From IMG/VR virus record IMGVR_UViG_3300027782_000037, positions 93,277 to 157,276 of that record: a DNA stretch of 64,000 nt, one strand, 5' to 3'. The DNA is from a virus. Shown piece by piece: positions 18,007 through 27,675 of this stretch; positions within the stretch are counted from its first letter, which is position 1; each line of letters starts with the position of its first letter. The translations under genes were made by a program, and so were the position numbers. The notes below the pieces were generated by a model that was given only the letters and a program-made list of their open reading frames with translations, made no database searches and was not told the DNA's origin.

Positions 18007-21000
18007 TTATAGTCTTCCAACCAATATTTCTATTACTCCCAGATTTCCAGCAAAACCAGTTATTGCTTTACCTATTACTGTACCCATTTTAGGGTTAGTT
18101 TCGGCTCTAGCTCGTCCATTTCCAGCAGACACCATCATAGCACCAGCGGTAACTGGACCTTGAACCAAACAAGGTACGCGACCTACTAGTGCAAGGGCTA
18201 CTACAAATTTTCCGGTTAATCCCGAATTCATTTGATACGCCGGATTTGTACTAATAATTCCAGCAATCAGTGGGTCATTATCCTGAGTACTAATGGTTAA
18301 TTCTTCTTCGCCGCCAAAACTTAATACTGTTCCGGGGGTATATTCCGCATCTGCTAAGTACAATTCTGCTAAGTCAGCGTATTGTGCTGATGTTGCGTTG
18401 GCAAATATTGTGTTAAAGTAATTGCTTGAGCTACCAATATTTCCTACCGCATTAGCATTTGAATTAACAATATTTCCCACAGTAATTGTGCCAGTACCAA
18501 CTGATAAGTTGCCACCTGTTATATTACCAGCTGCGCTAAATGCCGCTGATGCTGCCAATGTAGCAGCAGTTACAGCAAGAGTGGCTCCACCTGCTATCCC
18601 TGTATTCCCTGTAACTTGAATACGAGCATCATAGTCCACAACAGTAGCACTACTATTAAAGTCAATATAAGGAGTACTAGCAACGCCATCAATGCGTCCA
18701 ATATTAACAGCTCCACCACCGTCCGTTGCTATGTTAACTCTACCCGTAGCAGTGCTTACTGTAATCTGCGCTGCCGAAGTAATATTACCGGTGGCACTTA
18801 CAAAACCCCCAGCAGTGATATTACCAGTTACCGATAAATTGCTTAGGGTACCAACACTAGTGGCAACTACGCCAGTCAACGCCGAACCATTACCATTAAA
18901 GAAATTACCGGTTACATTACCAGTAGCACTTACTAAACCACCAGTTAATAAATTACCAGTTTGAGTAGTGCCTGATACCGATAAACTTGTTAATATGCCA
19001 ACAGAAGTAATGTTTGGCTGTGCTGCGGTAGATACAGTACCTGCTGTTGTGGCAGATGTAGCAGCCCCCACAGTCAATGACGACGCTGTACCAGTTAACC
19101 CAGTACCAGCACCACTGAAACTTGATCCAGTAACGGTGCCAGTAGAACTGATCAATCCAGCAGTTAATATATTTCCGCCAGTTACATTACCAGTAACAAC
19201 CATGGCATTTGCGGCAGAATTAAATGTAAATCCCGCACTTGCATTTGCTTGACCAGCATTATTATAAATGACCTGTGTATTAGCACCTGGTACTGTTATA
19301 TTACCTGAAATATTACCCGTTAAATTACCAATAAAATATGGCGCAGTAATATTTCCTGTGGCACTGATTAATCCAGCAGTTAATATATTACCACCAGTAA
19401 CATTAGCTGTTACTGCCAAACTTGTTAAGGTACCAACTGAGGTAATATTAGGTTGAGCATTTGTTGTGACAGTAGCCGCAGTAGTAGCTGAATCAGCAAT
19501 TATGCCAGTTAATAATGAACCGTTGCCATTAAAGAAGTTACCGGTTATATTACCGGTAGCACTTACCCGTCCAGCAGTTAAGATATTTCCGCCAGTTACA
19601 TTACCAGTAACCACTATAGCATTTGCAACAGAATTAAAAGTAAATCCTGCACTTGCATTTGCTTGCCCATCATTATTATAAATGACCTGTGTATTAGCAC
19701 CAGGTACTGTTAAGTTACCTGAGATATTACCTATTAAATTACCAATAAAATATGGCGCAGTAATATTTCCTGTGGCACTTACTATGCCAGCAGTCAATAT
19801 ATTACCACCAGTAACATTTGCTGTTACTGCCAAACTTGTTAATGTACCAACTGAAGTTATATTTGGTTGTGCATTTGCTGTAATAGTAGCGGTAGTACCT
19901 GATGACACTGCATATGTCGCATTAGCCACAGTTCCAGACACATTGCTACCAGTAATTGATGATAATAATGCTCCATTGCCAATTATACGACCACCAGTAA
20001 TGTTACCAGTAACCACCAAGGCATTTGCAGCAGAATCAAATGTAAATCCTGCACTTGCGCCAGCATTGCCATTGTTATTATAAATGACCTGAGTATTTAA
20101 TCCTGGAATCGTAATATTACCAGTAACATTACCAAAAAGTGTACCGACGAAATATCCTGCTGTTGTGATATTACCAGTGGAACTTATTTGTCCAGCTGTT
20201 AAGATATTACCACCAGTTACGTTTGCAGTTACAGCTAAACTACTTAAAGTGCCTACTGAAGTAATATTTGGTTGTGCATTTGCTGTAACAGTCGCCGAAG
20301 TACCAACAGCACTACCCGCTGATACTGCATATGTTGCATTAGCCACATTACCTGATACATTTGCACCGGTAATGGAACTTAATGTTGCGCCATTGCCAAT
20401 TATGTAACTACCAATGACATTACCAGCAGCACTGGCGTAACCACCAGTTAATAAGTTACTACCAGTAACAGTACCAGTCGATACTAAACTATTTGATGCA
20501 AAATCAAAGGTAAGCCCGGCACTTGCGTTTGCTTGTCCATTGTTATTGTAAATGACCTGTGTATTTGCCCCGGGAACTGTTAAATTACCCGAAATATTTC
20601 CTATTAAATTTCCAACAAAATACGGAGCAGTTATATTACCGGTAGATGAAACAATACCGGCAGTTAGTAAATTACCACCACTAATATTGCCGGTTGCGGT
20701 TAATGATCCAGCTGTGGCAATATTTCCGCCAATGATATTAGCAGTACTAGTAATAGTACTTGTTGCTGATATTAGACCAGATGTTAGTAAATTGCCGCCG
20801 GTGATATTTGCTGCTGCGGTAATTGATCCGGTAGCTGATACTAGCCCGGCGGTAACTAAGTTGCCACCAATTATATTACCACTTGCCGATACAACCGCAC
20901 CTAGGTGACTTGACCCGGTTACCGCCCCTGTTGCACTAATTAATCCGCTGGTCAATAGATTGCCAGAGCGTGTGTTTCCAGTTACACTTAAACTCGTGAG

Positions 21001-23334
21001 TGTACCAAGGCTTGTAATATTTGATTGGGCGTTTTCTGTTACTGTACCCGAAAAACCAGAGGATGCGGCATATGTTGCATTAGCCACAGTGCCAGAGACA
21101 TTTGCACCACTAACTGCATAGGCTGTGTCGGCTATAGTAGCACGAGATACGGTACCACTTACATTACCACCTTGTATATTGCTTAATGTATTTCCTGCTC
21201 CAATAAATTGAACACCACTGATATTGCCAGTAACACTTATATTATCAGCAGTTAGGTTACCGCTAAATGTAGGCAAATAGTTAGCTACATTAGCATTACC
21301 GTAAGTTGTAGTGATACCTGTTAATTGGCTACCGTTACCAATAAAATAATTACCAGTAATATTACCAACAGCCGTTATAGTTGCGGCAGATACAATATTA
21401 CCTGCCGCAACATTACCGGTGGCGGTAATTAACCCAGCAGTTGTAATATTACCAACTGTAGCATTACCCGTAGCTGACACTAATCCAGCAGTGGTAATAT
21501 TACCAACTGTAGCATTACCAGTTATAGAAATTAACCCGCCTGTAAAAATATTGCCGTAGGTAACATTACCAGCCGCACTTATTATACCGGTAGTTATAAT
21601 ATTACCAGCGATGATATTACCTGTGGCCGATATAAGACCATCGGTGGCTAAATTGCCACCAGTAATATTTGCGGCTGAAGTAATTGACCCGGTAGCTGAT
21701 ACTACTCCAGGGGTCACTAAATTACCGCCGGTAATGTTACCAGTTACCAACAGAGCATTCGCTGCAGAATCGAATGTAAATCCCGTGCCTGCTCCAATAT
21801 TACCATTGAGATTATACAATACCTGCGTATTAGAACCGGGTATAGTAATATTTCCTGAAATATTTCCTATTAAATTACCAATAAAATTAGGTGCAGTAAT
21901 ATTACCAGTTGTGCTTACTGGATTTAGCAAATTAAATGAATTGCTGGTCATTGTGGCAAACAAACTATTTGCCGTAGTAAATTGTATATTGCCCGATGGA
22001 GTAATGTTTATTGAACTATTACCGTAGGAATTAGATAGCGAACTTATCGAAGTAAGGTATGTAATAAATCTAATGTCAATAATATCAGATGACATTGGAA
22101 TTTGTGAGAATGTAATCGAATTTCCCGTAACAGTATAGGATAAGTTAGGTACTTGATTTACGCCATTGATTGCGACTAAAATTCCTGCTGCGGTTGATGA
22201 TTCCACCAACAAATATGAATCAGATACACCATCTGGTGTGATCTGTTGATCTATAATAGTTCCCGGTGATATGACGTTGGCACCTGTTACCCAGCTGGCA
22301 CCATCCCAAGTTTCAATACTGCTTATTATAGTATTAAATCGTGTTACCCCTATGGCGGGGCTCGACGGACGTTGTGCTGTATTACCCGCCGGAATACCAA
22401 TTCCAGCGGAACCTGCAAATAATATTAAATTACCATTACTGGCAAATGTTGTATCCACTATACTAATATTGGCGATATTGGCATTTCCGCTTACAGATAT
22501 ATTTGCCAAAATGCCGACTGATTCTAGACTTGAATATAGTACATTTGCGCTTAATGTGTTTCCTATTAATGCATTAGCATAAACCGATGCGGCTGCAATA
22601 CCGGTTAATTGACTACCATTACCAATAAAATAGTTACCAGTAATATTACCAGTGGCGGTGACTAATCCGTTCGTTATAATATTACCACCAGTTACATTAC
22701 CTGTGGCCGATACCAATCCAATAGTTAATACATTACCACCGTCGATGTTAGCCGAACTGGAAATAGTTGATGCGGCGGAAATTAATCCAGCTGTTAATAA
22801 ATTGCCACCAGTTATATTAGCTGTTGCCGATATTGAACCAGGAGTTAGTATATTACCACCAGTAATATTGCCGGTTGCAGACAACCGCCCCCCTGTTAAT
22901 AAATTACCGCCTAATATATTAGCCGAGCTGGTAATCGTCCCTAGGACACTAACACCGTTAATGGAAAATACTGCGATATTACCCACGGTACTAACAGATA
23001 TTGTTACGTTAGCATTAGCTGAGGCGATATCCAGATTACTACCACCGTTTACTACGTTCGAAACAGAAGTAATAATACCAGTTAATTGTGATCCGTTACC
23101 TAAAAAATAATCGGCAGAAATATTGCCAGTAGCGGTAACTGTTGATAAAGTCAACGAGTTTGACCAAACTCTTGTGTTATTAGTTGATATTGTTAAAATA
23201 CTACTATTGGCACCAGCACCTAAACTGGGTTCTGCTTGCCCCAATGATAAGAATTCGTATCTAGATGAGTCAAGATTAGCGTAAGGTACTACGGGCGACC
23301 GCCCACTTAGCAGTTTTGTTGTGTTTATTGACAT
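18007..23334 (-). CDS. Giant repetitive tail-fibre protein (1,775 aa) with YADLAE C-terminal domain
   Basis: The longest gene in the window. The N-terminus MSINTTKLLSGRSPVVPYANLDSSRYEF...LGQAEPSLG is a fibre head common in aquatic T4-like phages. Near residues 305-345 is NTAQRPSSPAIGVTRFNTIISSIETWDG, followed by a DGVSDSYLLVESS...INGVNQVPNLSYTV module. The rest is shaft repeats, including several copies of FIGNLIGNISGN(L/I)TVPGANTQVIYN. The last ~135 residues (SAQYADLAELYLADAEYTPGT...VIEILVGRL) are homologous to the end of the 345-aa protein. The ATG overlaps the stop of the upstream 110-aa gene region (GGCTAATATG), suggesting coupling. Role inferred: main long tail fibre. Confidence 0.8.
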   Translation of the reverse strand: MSINTTKLLSGRSPVVPYANLDSSRYEFLSLGQAEPSLGAGANSSILTISTNNTRVWSNSLTLSTVTATGNISADYFLGNGSQLTGIITSVSNVVNGGSNLDIASANANVTISVSTVGNIAVFSINGVSVLGTITSSANILGGNLLTGGRLSATGNITGGNILTPGSISATANITGGNLLTAGLISAASTISSSANIDGGNVLTIGLVSATGNVTGGNIITNGLVTATGNITGNYFIGNGSQLTGIAAASVYANALIGNTLSANVLYSSLESVGILANISVSGNANIANISIVDTTFASNGNLILFAGSAGIGIPAGNTAQRPSSPAIGVTRFNTIISSIETWDGASWVTGANVISPGTIIDQQITPDGVSDSYLLVESSTAAGILVAINGVNQVPNLSYTVTGNSITFSQIPMSSDIIDIRFITYLTSISSLSNSYGNSSINITPSGNIQFTTANSLFATMTSNSFNLLNPVSTTGNITAPNFIGNLIGNISGNITIPGSNTQVLYNLNGNIGAGTGFTFDSAANALLVTGNITGGNLVTPGVVSATGSITSAANITGGNLATDGLISATGNIIAGNIITTGIISAAGNVTYGNIFTGGLISITGNATVGNITTAGLVSATGNATVGNITTAGLITATGNVAAGNIVSAATITAVGNITGNYFIGNGSQLTGITTTYGNANVANYLPTFSGNLTADNISVTGNISGVQFIGAGNTLSNIQGGNVSGTVSRATIADTAYAVSGANVSGTVANATYAASSGFSGTVTENAQSNITSLGTLTSLSVTGNTRSGNLLTSGLISATGAVTGSSHLGAVVSASGNIIGGNLVTAGLVSATGSITAAANITGGNLLTSGLISATSTITSTANIIGGNIATAGSLTATGNISGGNLLTAGIVSSTGNITAPYFVGNLIGNISGNLTVPGANTQVIYNNNGQANASAGLTFDFASNSLVSTGTVTGSNLLTGGYASAAGNVIGSYIIGNGATLSSITGANVSGNVANATYAVSAGSAVGTSATVTANAQPNITSVGTLSSLAVTANVTGGNILTAGQISSTGNITTAGYFVGTLFGNVTGNITIPGLNTQVIYNNNGNAGASAGFTFDSAANALVVTGNITGGRIIGNGALLSSITGSNVSGTVANATYAVSSGTTATITANAQPNITSVGTLTSLAVTANVTGGNILTAGIVSATGNITAPYFIGNLIGNISGNLTVPGANTQVIYNNDGQANASAGFTFNSVANAIVVTGNVTGGNILTAGRVSATGNITGNFFNGNGSLLTGIIADSATTAATVTTNAQPNITSVGTLTSLAVTANVTGGNILTAGLISATGNITAPYFIGNLTGNISGNITVPGANTQVIYNNAGQANASAGFTFNSAANAMVVTGNVTGGNILTAGLISSTGTVTGSSFSGAGTGLTGTASSLTVGAATSATTAGTVSTAAQPNITSVGILTSLSVSGTTQTGNLLTGGLVSATGNVTGNFFNGNGSALTGVVATSVGTLSNLSVTGNITAGGFVSATGNITSAAQITVSTATGRVNIATDGGGAVNIGRIDGVASTPYIDFNSSATVVDYDARIQVTGNTGIAGGATLAVTAATLAASAAFSAAGNITGGNLSVGTGTITVGNIVNSNANAVGNIGSSSNYFNTIFANATSAQYADLAELYLADAEYTPGTVLSFGGEEELTISTQDNDPLIAGIISTNPAYQMNSGLTGKFVVALALVGRVPCLVQGPVTAGAMMVSAGNGRARAETNPKMGTVIGKAITGFAGNLGVIEILVGRL

Positions 23335-23335
23335 A

Positions 23336-23668
23336 TTAGCCTGTTAATGTTTCTAGGTAACTCAAAACTAATTGTCCACTAGTATCGTCGCTTGCTGAAA
23401 GTTGTAATTCGTCCCCGTATTGTAAAATCAACCTACCTGTAAGAATACTTGCTGCATCATCTGTCGGAACACTATAGTTGTTGATCAATGACGTAGACAC
23501 ACTTGATCTAAGTATACTGGCAGAAACTTGAATAGTGTCAACACCGGTATTACTAATCTGTGCTAATAACACCACTGTAGCATATCCTAACGGAGGAGTA
23601 TACACGGTTGTCGTAGTAGTAGTAATATCTACTAAAGTTGTTCTAAATAAATTTAATGCGCCCGACAT
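23336..23668 (-). CDS. Small virion/tail accessory protein
   Basis: 110 aa, beginning MSGALNLFRTTLVDITTTTTTVYTPPLGYATVVLLAQISN, with AGGAAA before the ATG. It looks like a compact beta-sandwich (alternating hydrophobic strands, ending LILQYGDELQLSASDDTSGQLVLSYLETLTG). Proteins of this size and style occur beside fibre genes in aquatic T4-like phages, usually as minor structural proteins. It lies between the beta-helix protein (22-base gap) and the 1,775-aa fibre (stop next to the fibre start), so it is part of the same transcript. Function not known; a fibre-attachment or fibre-assembly role is a guess from context. Confidence 0.65.
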   Translation of the reverse strand: MSGALNLFRTTLVDITTTTTTVYTPPLGYATVVLLAQISNTGVDTIQVSASILRSSVSTSLINNYSVPTDDAASILTGRLILQYGDELQLSASDDTSGQLVLSYLETLTG

Positions 23669-23690
23669 AGTTTTTCCTTTTTTTTACTAA

Positions 23691-25331
23691 TTAATCGCCT
23701 GATATAGCTAAAATGTACGGTGTCATTTGAGCAAATAAACTTTTATAAAAAGCATCACCTGTAATAGTTGCAGTCGCTTGATTAACAATAAATCCGTCGC
23801 CTACCTTAAAATTACCCTTTTGATCTGTACTTGTATAGGTTACAACTCCGCCACCAGTTTGTACCACTTCGTTGGCTTCAATTGGAATTCCTCCGTATTG
23901 GGGCAATGCGGTAGCAGGATTTGTTCCTGCACCCACATACTCAAACGTATGAGCCGATGCAATAATACTGCTGCGAGTGTATAGTGAGAGTGTTGTGCCT
24001 GGAGCAGCATTTCCTAAATATATTTGCTGTACCAAAACTGTACTACTACCAACTGCTGGAACATTAGGTAATATTGTGTCAATAGTATAAAATTCTGGAT
24101 CTCCGTCTATTACTACAACAGTATTAACATGAGGTTGGCCATTGGATAAATTATCAATTACAAAACTTCCTTGAAATTGACTTACAATAGTTCCAGAAGT
24201 TTGCAGTGGACCAATACCTTCTGCCACCAATCCATAATTTCCAATAGAACAATCTGATCCGTTAAGAGTAATGAATGATCCTGATTCAACTTTAACTCCA
24301 ATGGCACATGCAATTGTATAAATGTTAACTGATTGACTATATGCCGAATTTACAAGATGTATACCTATCCCACCTCTATTAATAATAGTAAAGAAACCTA
24401 CAATCATTGCTTTAGTTCCAGTACATACACTACCATCAACATACACAGCAGTTCCTGTTGTTGTACTTGAGGTCAGATTTTGTATATATGGACTGACAAA
24501 AGCAGTAGTTATAGTACTTGGATCGTAGCTAAATGCTTTGCCTGTATAATCTCTTACTGTTACACCCCATACATAAGATCCTCCGGACATGTAAAACATA
24601 TCACTGCTTGCTACAGTTGGCTTTATGAATACATTTCTTAAATTATCACCCATTAATGCCGTATTGGGAGGAATAGTAATAGGCATATCTTCAATATATG
24701 TACCAGGAGCAACGTTAACAGATACATTTCCCCCCAATCCGGTTGCTAATGTCATAGCAGCCTCAATTGTTAATAATGGAGAAGTTAGTCCACCCGAATT
24801 GTTATCATTTCCATTTTTTGCTACATAAATTATGTTAGAGCTGGCAGAAGTGATATTTATATTAGCGTTGATATTCTGTGCTGTTAGATTACCAGAAACA
24901 CTAATATTTCCAGCTAATGCCAATAAACCTGAACTTGGGTTAAATGTTAAATTTGCACTACCACCAAATTTTCCACTATCGTTAAATTGTACTGATGAAT
25001 TTGGTTCGGCAGGATTGTTGATATTAGCATAAGCGGTAATTGGAGCACCATTAGAACTAACATTATTACTAGTTTGCCAAGCGTTGGACGCTACATCAAA
25101 TCGTAGTCCAGCAAATGTATTAGCACCTGTTTGTCCTAGTAATCCCATGTCAGTAATTGCGCCCGTATTATTGGCGGCTACTGTTAAGAAAGGGCTTGTT
25201 GTAATCGAAGGAACATTATAAGTTACATTACCTGTAAAAACTGTCTGAGCATTAATTGTAAGAACGCCATTGCCTGCAGGAGTTCCTACATTTAACGTAT
25301 AATCAGTATTGATATTTTTAACCGAAGCCAT
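23691..25331 (-). CDS. Tail-spike-like protein with right-handed beta-helix domain
   Basis: 546 aa. Residues ~1-170 resemble a fibre base (NTDYTLNVGTPAGNGVLTINAQ, LLGQTGANTFAGLRFDVASNAW, SVQFNDSGKFGGSANLTFNP). From ~170 it reads as a parallel beta-helix: IIYVAKNGNDNNSGG, LLTIEAAM, VNVAPGTYIEDMPI, IPPNTALMGDNLRNVFIKP, then rungs rich in G-V/I-x-V patterns. The pectin-lyase-like opening (YVAKNGNDxxSG) is common in phage spikes that bind or cut polysaccharide. No catalytic residues can be assigned, so enzyme activity is not claimed. AAAAAGGA lies about ten bases before the ATG. Confidence 0.7.
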   Translation of the reverse strand: MASVKNINTDYTLNVGTPAGNGVLTINAQTVFTGNVTYNVPSITTSPFLTVAANNTGAITDMGLLGQTGANTFAGLRFDVASNAWQTSNNVSSNGAPITAYANINNPAEPNSSVQFNDSGKFGGSANLTFNPSSGLLALAGNISVSGNLTAQNINANINITSASSNIIYVAKNGNDNNSGGLTSPLLTIEAAMTLATGLGGNVSVNVAPGTYIEDMPITIPPNTALMGDNLRNVFIKPTVASSDMFYMSGGSYVWGVTVRDYTGKAFSYDPSTITTAFVSPYIQNLTSSTTTGTAVYVDGSVCTGTKAMIVGFFTIINRGGIGIHLVNSAYSQSVNIYTIACAIGVKVESGSFITLNGSDCSIGNYGLVAEGIGPLQTSGTIVSQFQGSFVIDNLSNGQPHVNTVVVIDGDPEFYTIDTILPNVPAVGSSTVLVQQIYLGNAAPGTTLSLYTRSSIIASAHTFEYVGAGTNPATALPQYGGIPIEANEVVQTGGGVVTYTSTDQKGNFKVGDGFIVNQATATITGDAFYKSLFAQMTPYILAISGD

Positions 25332-25350
25332 TAGTCCGAATCCTTTTTAT

Positions 25351-25358
25351 TATTTATG
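25351..25358 (-). promoter_or_regulatory. Late-promoter-like box CATAAATA
   Basis: Minus-strand CATAAATAAT, 20 bases upstream of the start of the beta-helix gene and just downstream of a terminator, matching the T4 late consensus TATAAATA in seven of eight positions. Confidence 0.6.
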
Positions 25359-25382
25359 CTGATATTTGAATGGATGGATCAT

Positions 25383-25410
25383 AAAAAATCCCCTGTTTTA
25401 CGAGGGGATT
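25383..25410 (-). terminator. Rho-independent terminator after the 304-aa gene
   Basis: On the minus strand AATCCCCT pairs perfectly with AGGGGATT (eight base pairs, loop CGTAAAAC), followed by TTTT. It lies 60 bases after the stop at 25470. Confidence 0.9.
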
Positions 25411-25469
25411 AAACTTAAACATAGTTCAAGAAAAATGCTGCATCTACGTAGGACTCAGCTGTTATAATA

Positions 25470-26384
25470 TTACGGATTACTTGGCACTTTAGCCATTGTA
25501 ATATTACCAACACTACCAGTAAATGTAACTGCGTCAGCACCAGATTTAACTACAGAAATAGGAAGACTTCCTACGGTAAATGTTAATCCACGTGTATTTC
25601 CCGCAGTAGTAACAATATTTGCTCCGCCTACAGTAGTAGACAATGTAAATGTTGATGTACCGTTAGTTGTTGTAACATAATATGTAGAGGGATCTGCGTA
25701 TCCAGCAATATTAGCGTTACCAGTTAATGTACCAGAAACAATAATCGGAGCGTTTGCTAAAATAGTAGTAGCAACAGTACTAAATGTACCTGCATTGCCA
25801 GTAACTGTTGTAGTTCCTAGCGTAATATTACCGGCTGGATCAAAGAAGTTTAAGAAATACTGTGTAGCATTGTTATTAACAATAACATTGGCAACTTGTG
25901 CCGCTGTGCTAAATCCAACACCATATTTGTTGTTGATACGCGACATATATGTTACGGTAACATTGCCAGTACCATCAGGAGTACTAACACCAACACTCAT
26001 TTGATTAACTGTTAACGCACCATTTGCCACGTTAGCTAGATAAGCAACACCAGTCTCACCTGATGTCACACCAGTAACTAAGAATTTACTAGCGCCTTTT
26101 TGGCGTGTAATAAATGCTGCTTCGTTTTGTGTACCATCAATATTAGCTGAAACTGTAACTACAGGGAATGTAGCCGAACCGCCGGCCATTGTAGCATTAC
26201 CATTGTTCCAACCTGTTTGTGAATTTTGTACGTTACCACCAACAATACCGTAGTAATTACTGTCTGTTAATCCCGTTGGAGTAACAGCATTGTCTAGTGT
26301 ACCAATCTGCGGATAACCTGCGTTAACTGCATCGCCTGGAGTGGCAGCATAACCTTGTTTTTGAATTTTTAGAGCACGACCCAT
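25470..26384 (-). CDS. Virion structural protein, unknown role
   Basis: 304 aa, starting MGRALKIQKQGYAATPGDAVNAGYPQIGTLDN, with AAAGGAAA a few bases before the ATG. After the first ~60 residues (NYYGIVGGNVQ) it is a mostly beta, Thr/Asn/Val-rich protein (AAFITRQKGASKFLVTGVTSGETG, VSTPDGTGNVTVTYMSRINN). Similar proteins sit beside fibre genes in aquatic T4-like phages and are usually reported as virion proteins. It is the first gene of the minus-strand fibre locus and has its own upstream late-type box and downstream terminator, so it is probably expressed as a single-gene unit, perhaps at high level. Decoration or fibre-base protein are both possible; the sequence does not decide. Confidence 0.65.
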   Translation of the reverse strand: MGRALKIQKQGYAATPGDAVNAGYPQIGTLDNAVTPTGLTDSNYYGIVGGNVQNSQTGWNNGNATMAGGSATFPVVTVSANIDGTQNEAAFITRQKGASKFLVTGVTSGETGVAYLANVANGALTVNQMSVGVSTPDGTGNVTVTYMSRINNKYGVGFSTAAQVANVIVNNNATQYFLNFFDPAGNITLGTTTVTGNAGTFSTVATTILANAPIIVSGTLTGNANIAGYADPSTYYVTTTNGTSTFTLSTTVGGANIVTTAGNTRGLTFTVGSLPISVVKSGADAVTFTGSVGNITMAKVPSNP

Positions 26385-26465
26385 TGAATTTCCTTTGTTT
26401 TAGTTGTAGGTTCTATTCTACTACGGGGGGATAAAACCCCATAAAATGCACCATTGCATTACTAT

Positions 26466-26473
26466 TATTTATT
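26466..26473 (-). promoter_or_regulatory. Late-promoter-like box AATAAATA
   Basis: Minus-strand AATAAATAAT in the 137-base divergent gap between the 304-aa gene and the plus-strand TPR gene, about 80 bases before the 304-aa start. On the plus strand the same gap holds a direct repeat CACAGTAAAT and the box TAAATAT five bases before the TPR start codon. Confidence 0.5.
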
Positions 26474-26521
26474 GAAACATAACTTTTTTAAACAGCACAG
26501 TAAATCACAGTAAATATCTAC

Positions 26522-27673
26522 ATGACTCCTGACGAATACCTAGCCCACGGCAATAATTTCCGTTCATTAACTGAACCTGAAAAAGCACTAGCTTGCTACG
26601 CACAAGCATTTATAAAAAATCCCAAGATGGGATCTGCCTATAACAATTATGGTAACGTAGTACGTGAAATGGGTTATCCTGAACAGGCAATTGGCTTTTT
26701 GCTAAATGCAATTGCCATTGATCCAAAAGATACCGTTGCTCAATTTAACCTCGCGGTAGCATATTTGCTATCCGGAGATCTTGAGCGTGGATGGCGACAG
26801 TATGAAAAACGCTGGAGTTTTGAACATTTAGATGGTAAATTACCTCAATTTCAAAAACCACGCTGGGAAGGACAGGATCTAAATGGCAAAAGCATATTAG
26901 TAACAGGCGAACAAGGCCACGGCGACAACATACAGTTTTGTCGTTTTGCCGAACAGCTTGTTCATGCAGGTGCAAAAGTGTATTTAAGCGTGGACAACAA
27001 TTTGCGTCCGCTATTTTTGGCATCATTTATAAATGCTGTGACTATTGTAGCCCCAGAAGATTTACTCCCTGATTTTGATTACTGGACTCCAATTATGAGT
27101 ATACCGGGATTTTTAGGTATTACATATAAGAATTTGCCATATAAACTACAGTATCTTAGTCCCAGTCAAGCCACAGTACAGACCTGGGCTAAACGATTAG
27201 GCTTAAAAAATCGGTTACGAGTTGGATTTTGTTGGAGTGGCCGTAAGGATAGTTGGATTAATCAACATAAATCAGTGCCATTTGAAAAAATGTTGGCATT
27301 AATTCAGAGAAATCCTGATTATGAGTGGCTTAATCTACAAGCAGAGTGTAGCGCAGACGAAGAAGCACAATTAGTTGCCGCAGGAGTTACTGCGTATCCT
27401 GCTAGTATTGGAAATTGGGATGATACCGCAGGATTAATGCATCATCTTGATGTTGTAATAGCTGTAGATACCGCAGTAGGGCATTTAGCAGGAGCTATGG
27501 GCAGACCTTTTTGGCTACCGCTTAATAAATTTGGACAAGATTGGCGTTGGCTATTAGACAGGAATGATAGTCCGTGGTATGGATCATGTAGAATATTCCG
27601 TCAGACTACAATCAGCAATTGGGACGATCCACTTGAACAAATTCACAATAATCTAAAGCTGTTTAAGATTTAA
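26522..27673 (+). CDS. TPR-repeat glycosyltransferase-like protein
   Basis: 383 aa. Residues ~1-100 are two to three tetratricopeptide repeats (A-L-A-C-Y-A-Q-A-F-x-x-N-P, AYNNYGNVVREMGYPEQAIGF, AQFNLAVAYLLSGDLERGW). Residues ~125-380 resemble the C-terminal domain of bacterial TPR/glycosyltransferase-9 proteins: GEQGHGDNIQFCRF, VGFCWSGR, then DVVIAVDTAVGHLAGAMGRPFWLPL and DWRWLLDR-x-DSPWYGS. Such proteins are thought to transfer sugars to lipopolysaccharide or protein. It is a lone plus-strand gene between minus-strand structural blocks and has no Shine-Dalgarno, signs of an inserted accessory gene. It ends two bases before the convergent glycine-rich gene. Possible roles are glycosylation of the virion or change of the host surface; not decidable here. 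Confidence 0.8.
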   Translation: MTPDEYLAHGNNFRSLTEPEKALACYAQAFIKNPKMGSAYNNYGNVVREMGYPEQAIGFLLNAIAIDPKDTVAQFNLAVAYLLSGDLERGWRQYEKRWSFEHLDGKLPQFQKPRWEGQDLNGKSILVTGEQGHGDNIQFCRFAEQLVHAGAKVYLSVDNNLRPLFLASFINAVTIVAPEDLLPDFDYWTPIMSIPGFLGITYKNLPYKLQYLSPSQATVQTWAKRLGLKNRLRVGFCWSGRKDSWINQHKSVPFEKMLALIQRNPDYEWLNLQAECSADEEAQLVAAGVTAYPASIGNWDDTAGLMHHLDVVIAVDTAVGHLAGAMGRPFWLPLNKFGQDWRWLLDRNDSPWYGSCRIFRQTTISNWDDPLEQIHNNLKLFKI

Positions 27674-27675
27674 AA

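Noticed and set aside
576-26384. Diversity-generating retroelement acting on the kelch or fibre genes
   Set aside because: No reverse transcriptase gene and no template repeat were seen in the window, and differences between repeats are not confined to adenine positions.
1-26384. CRISPR array, because of many short repeats
   Set aside because: The repeats are in frame, imperfect and continuous in coding sequence, without regular spacers or cas genes.
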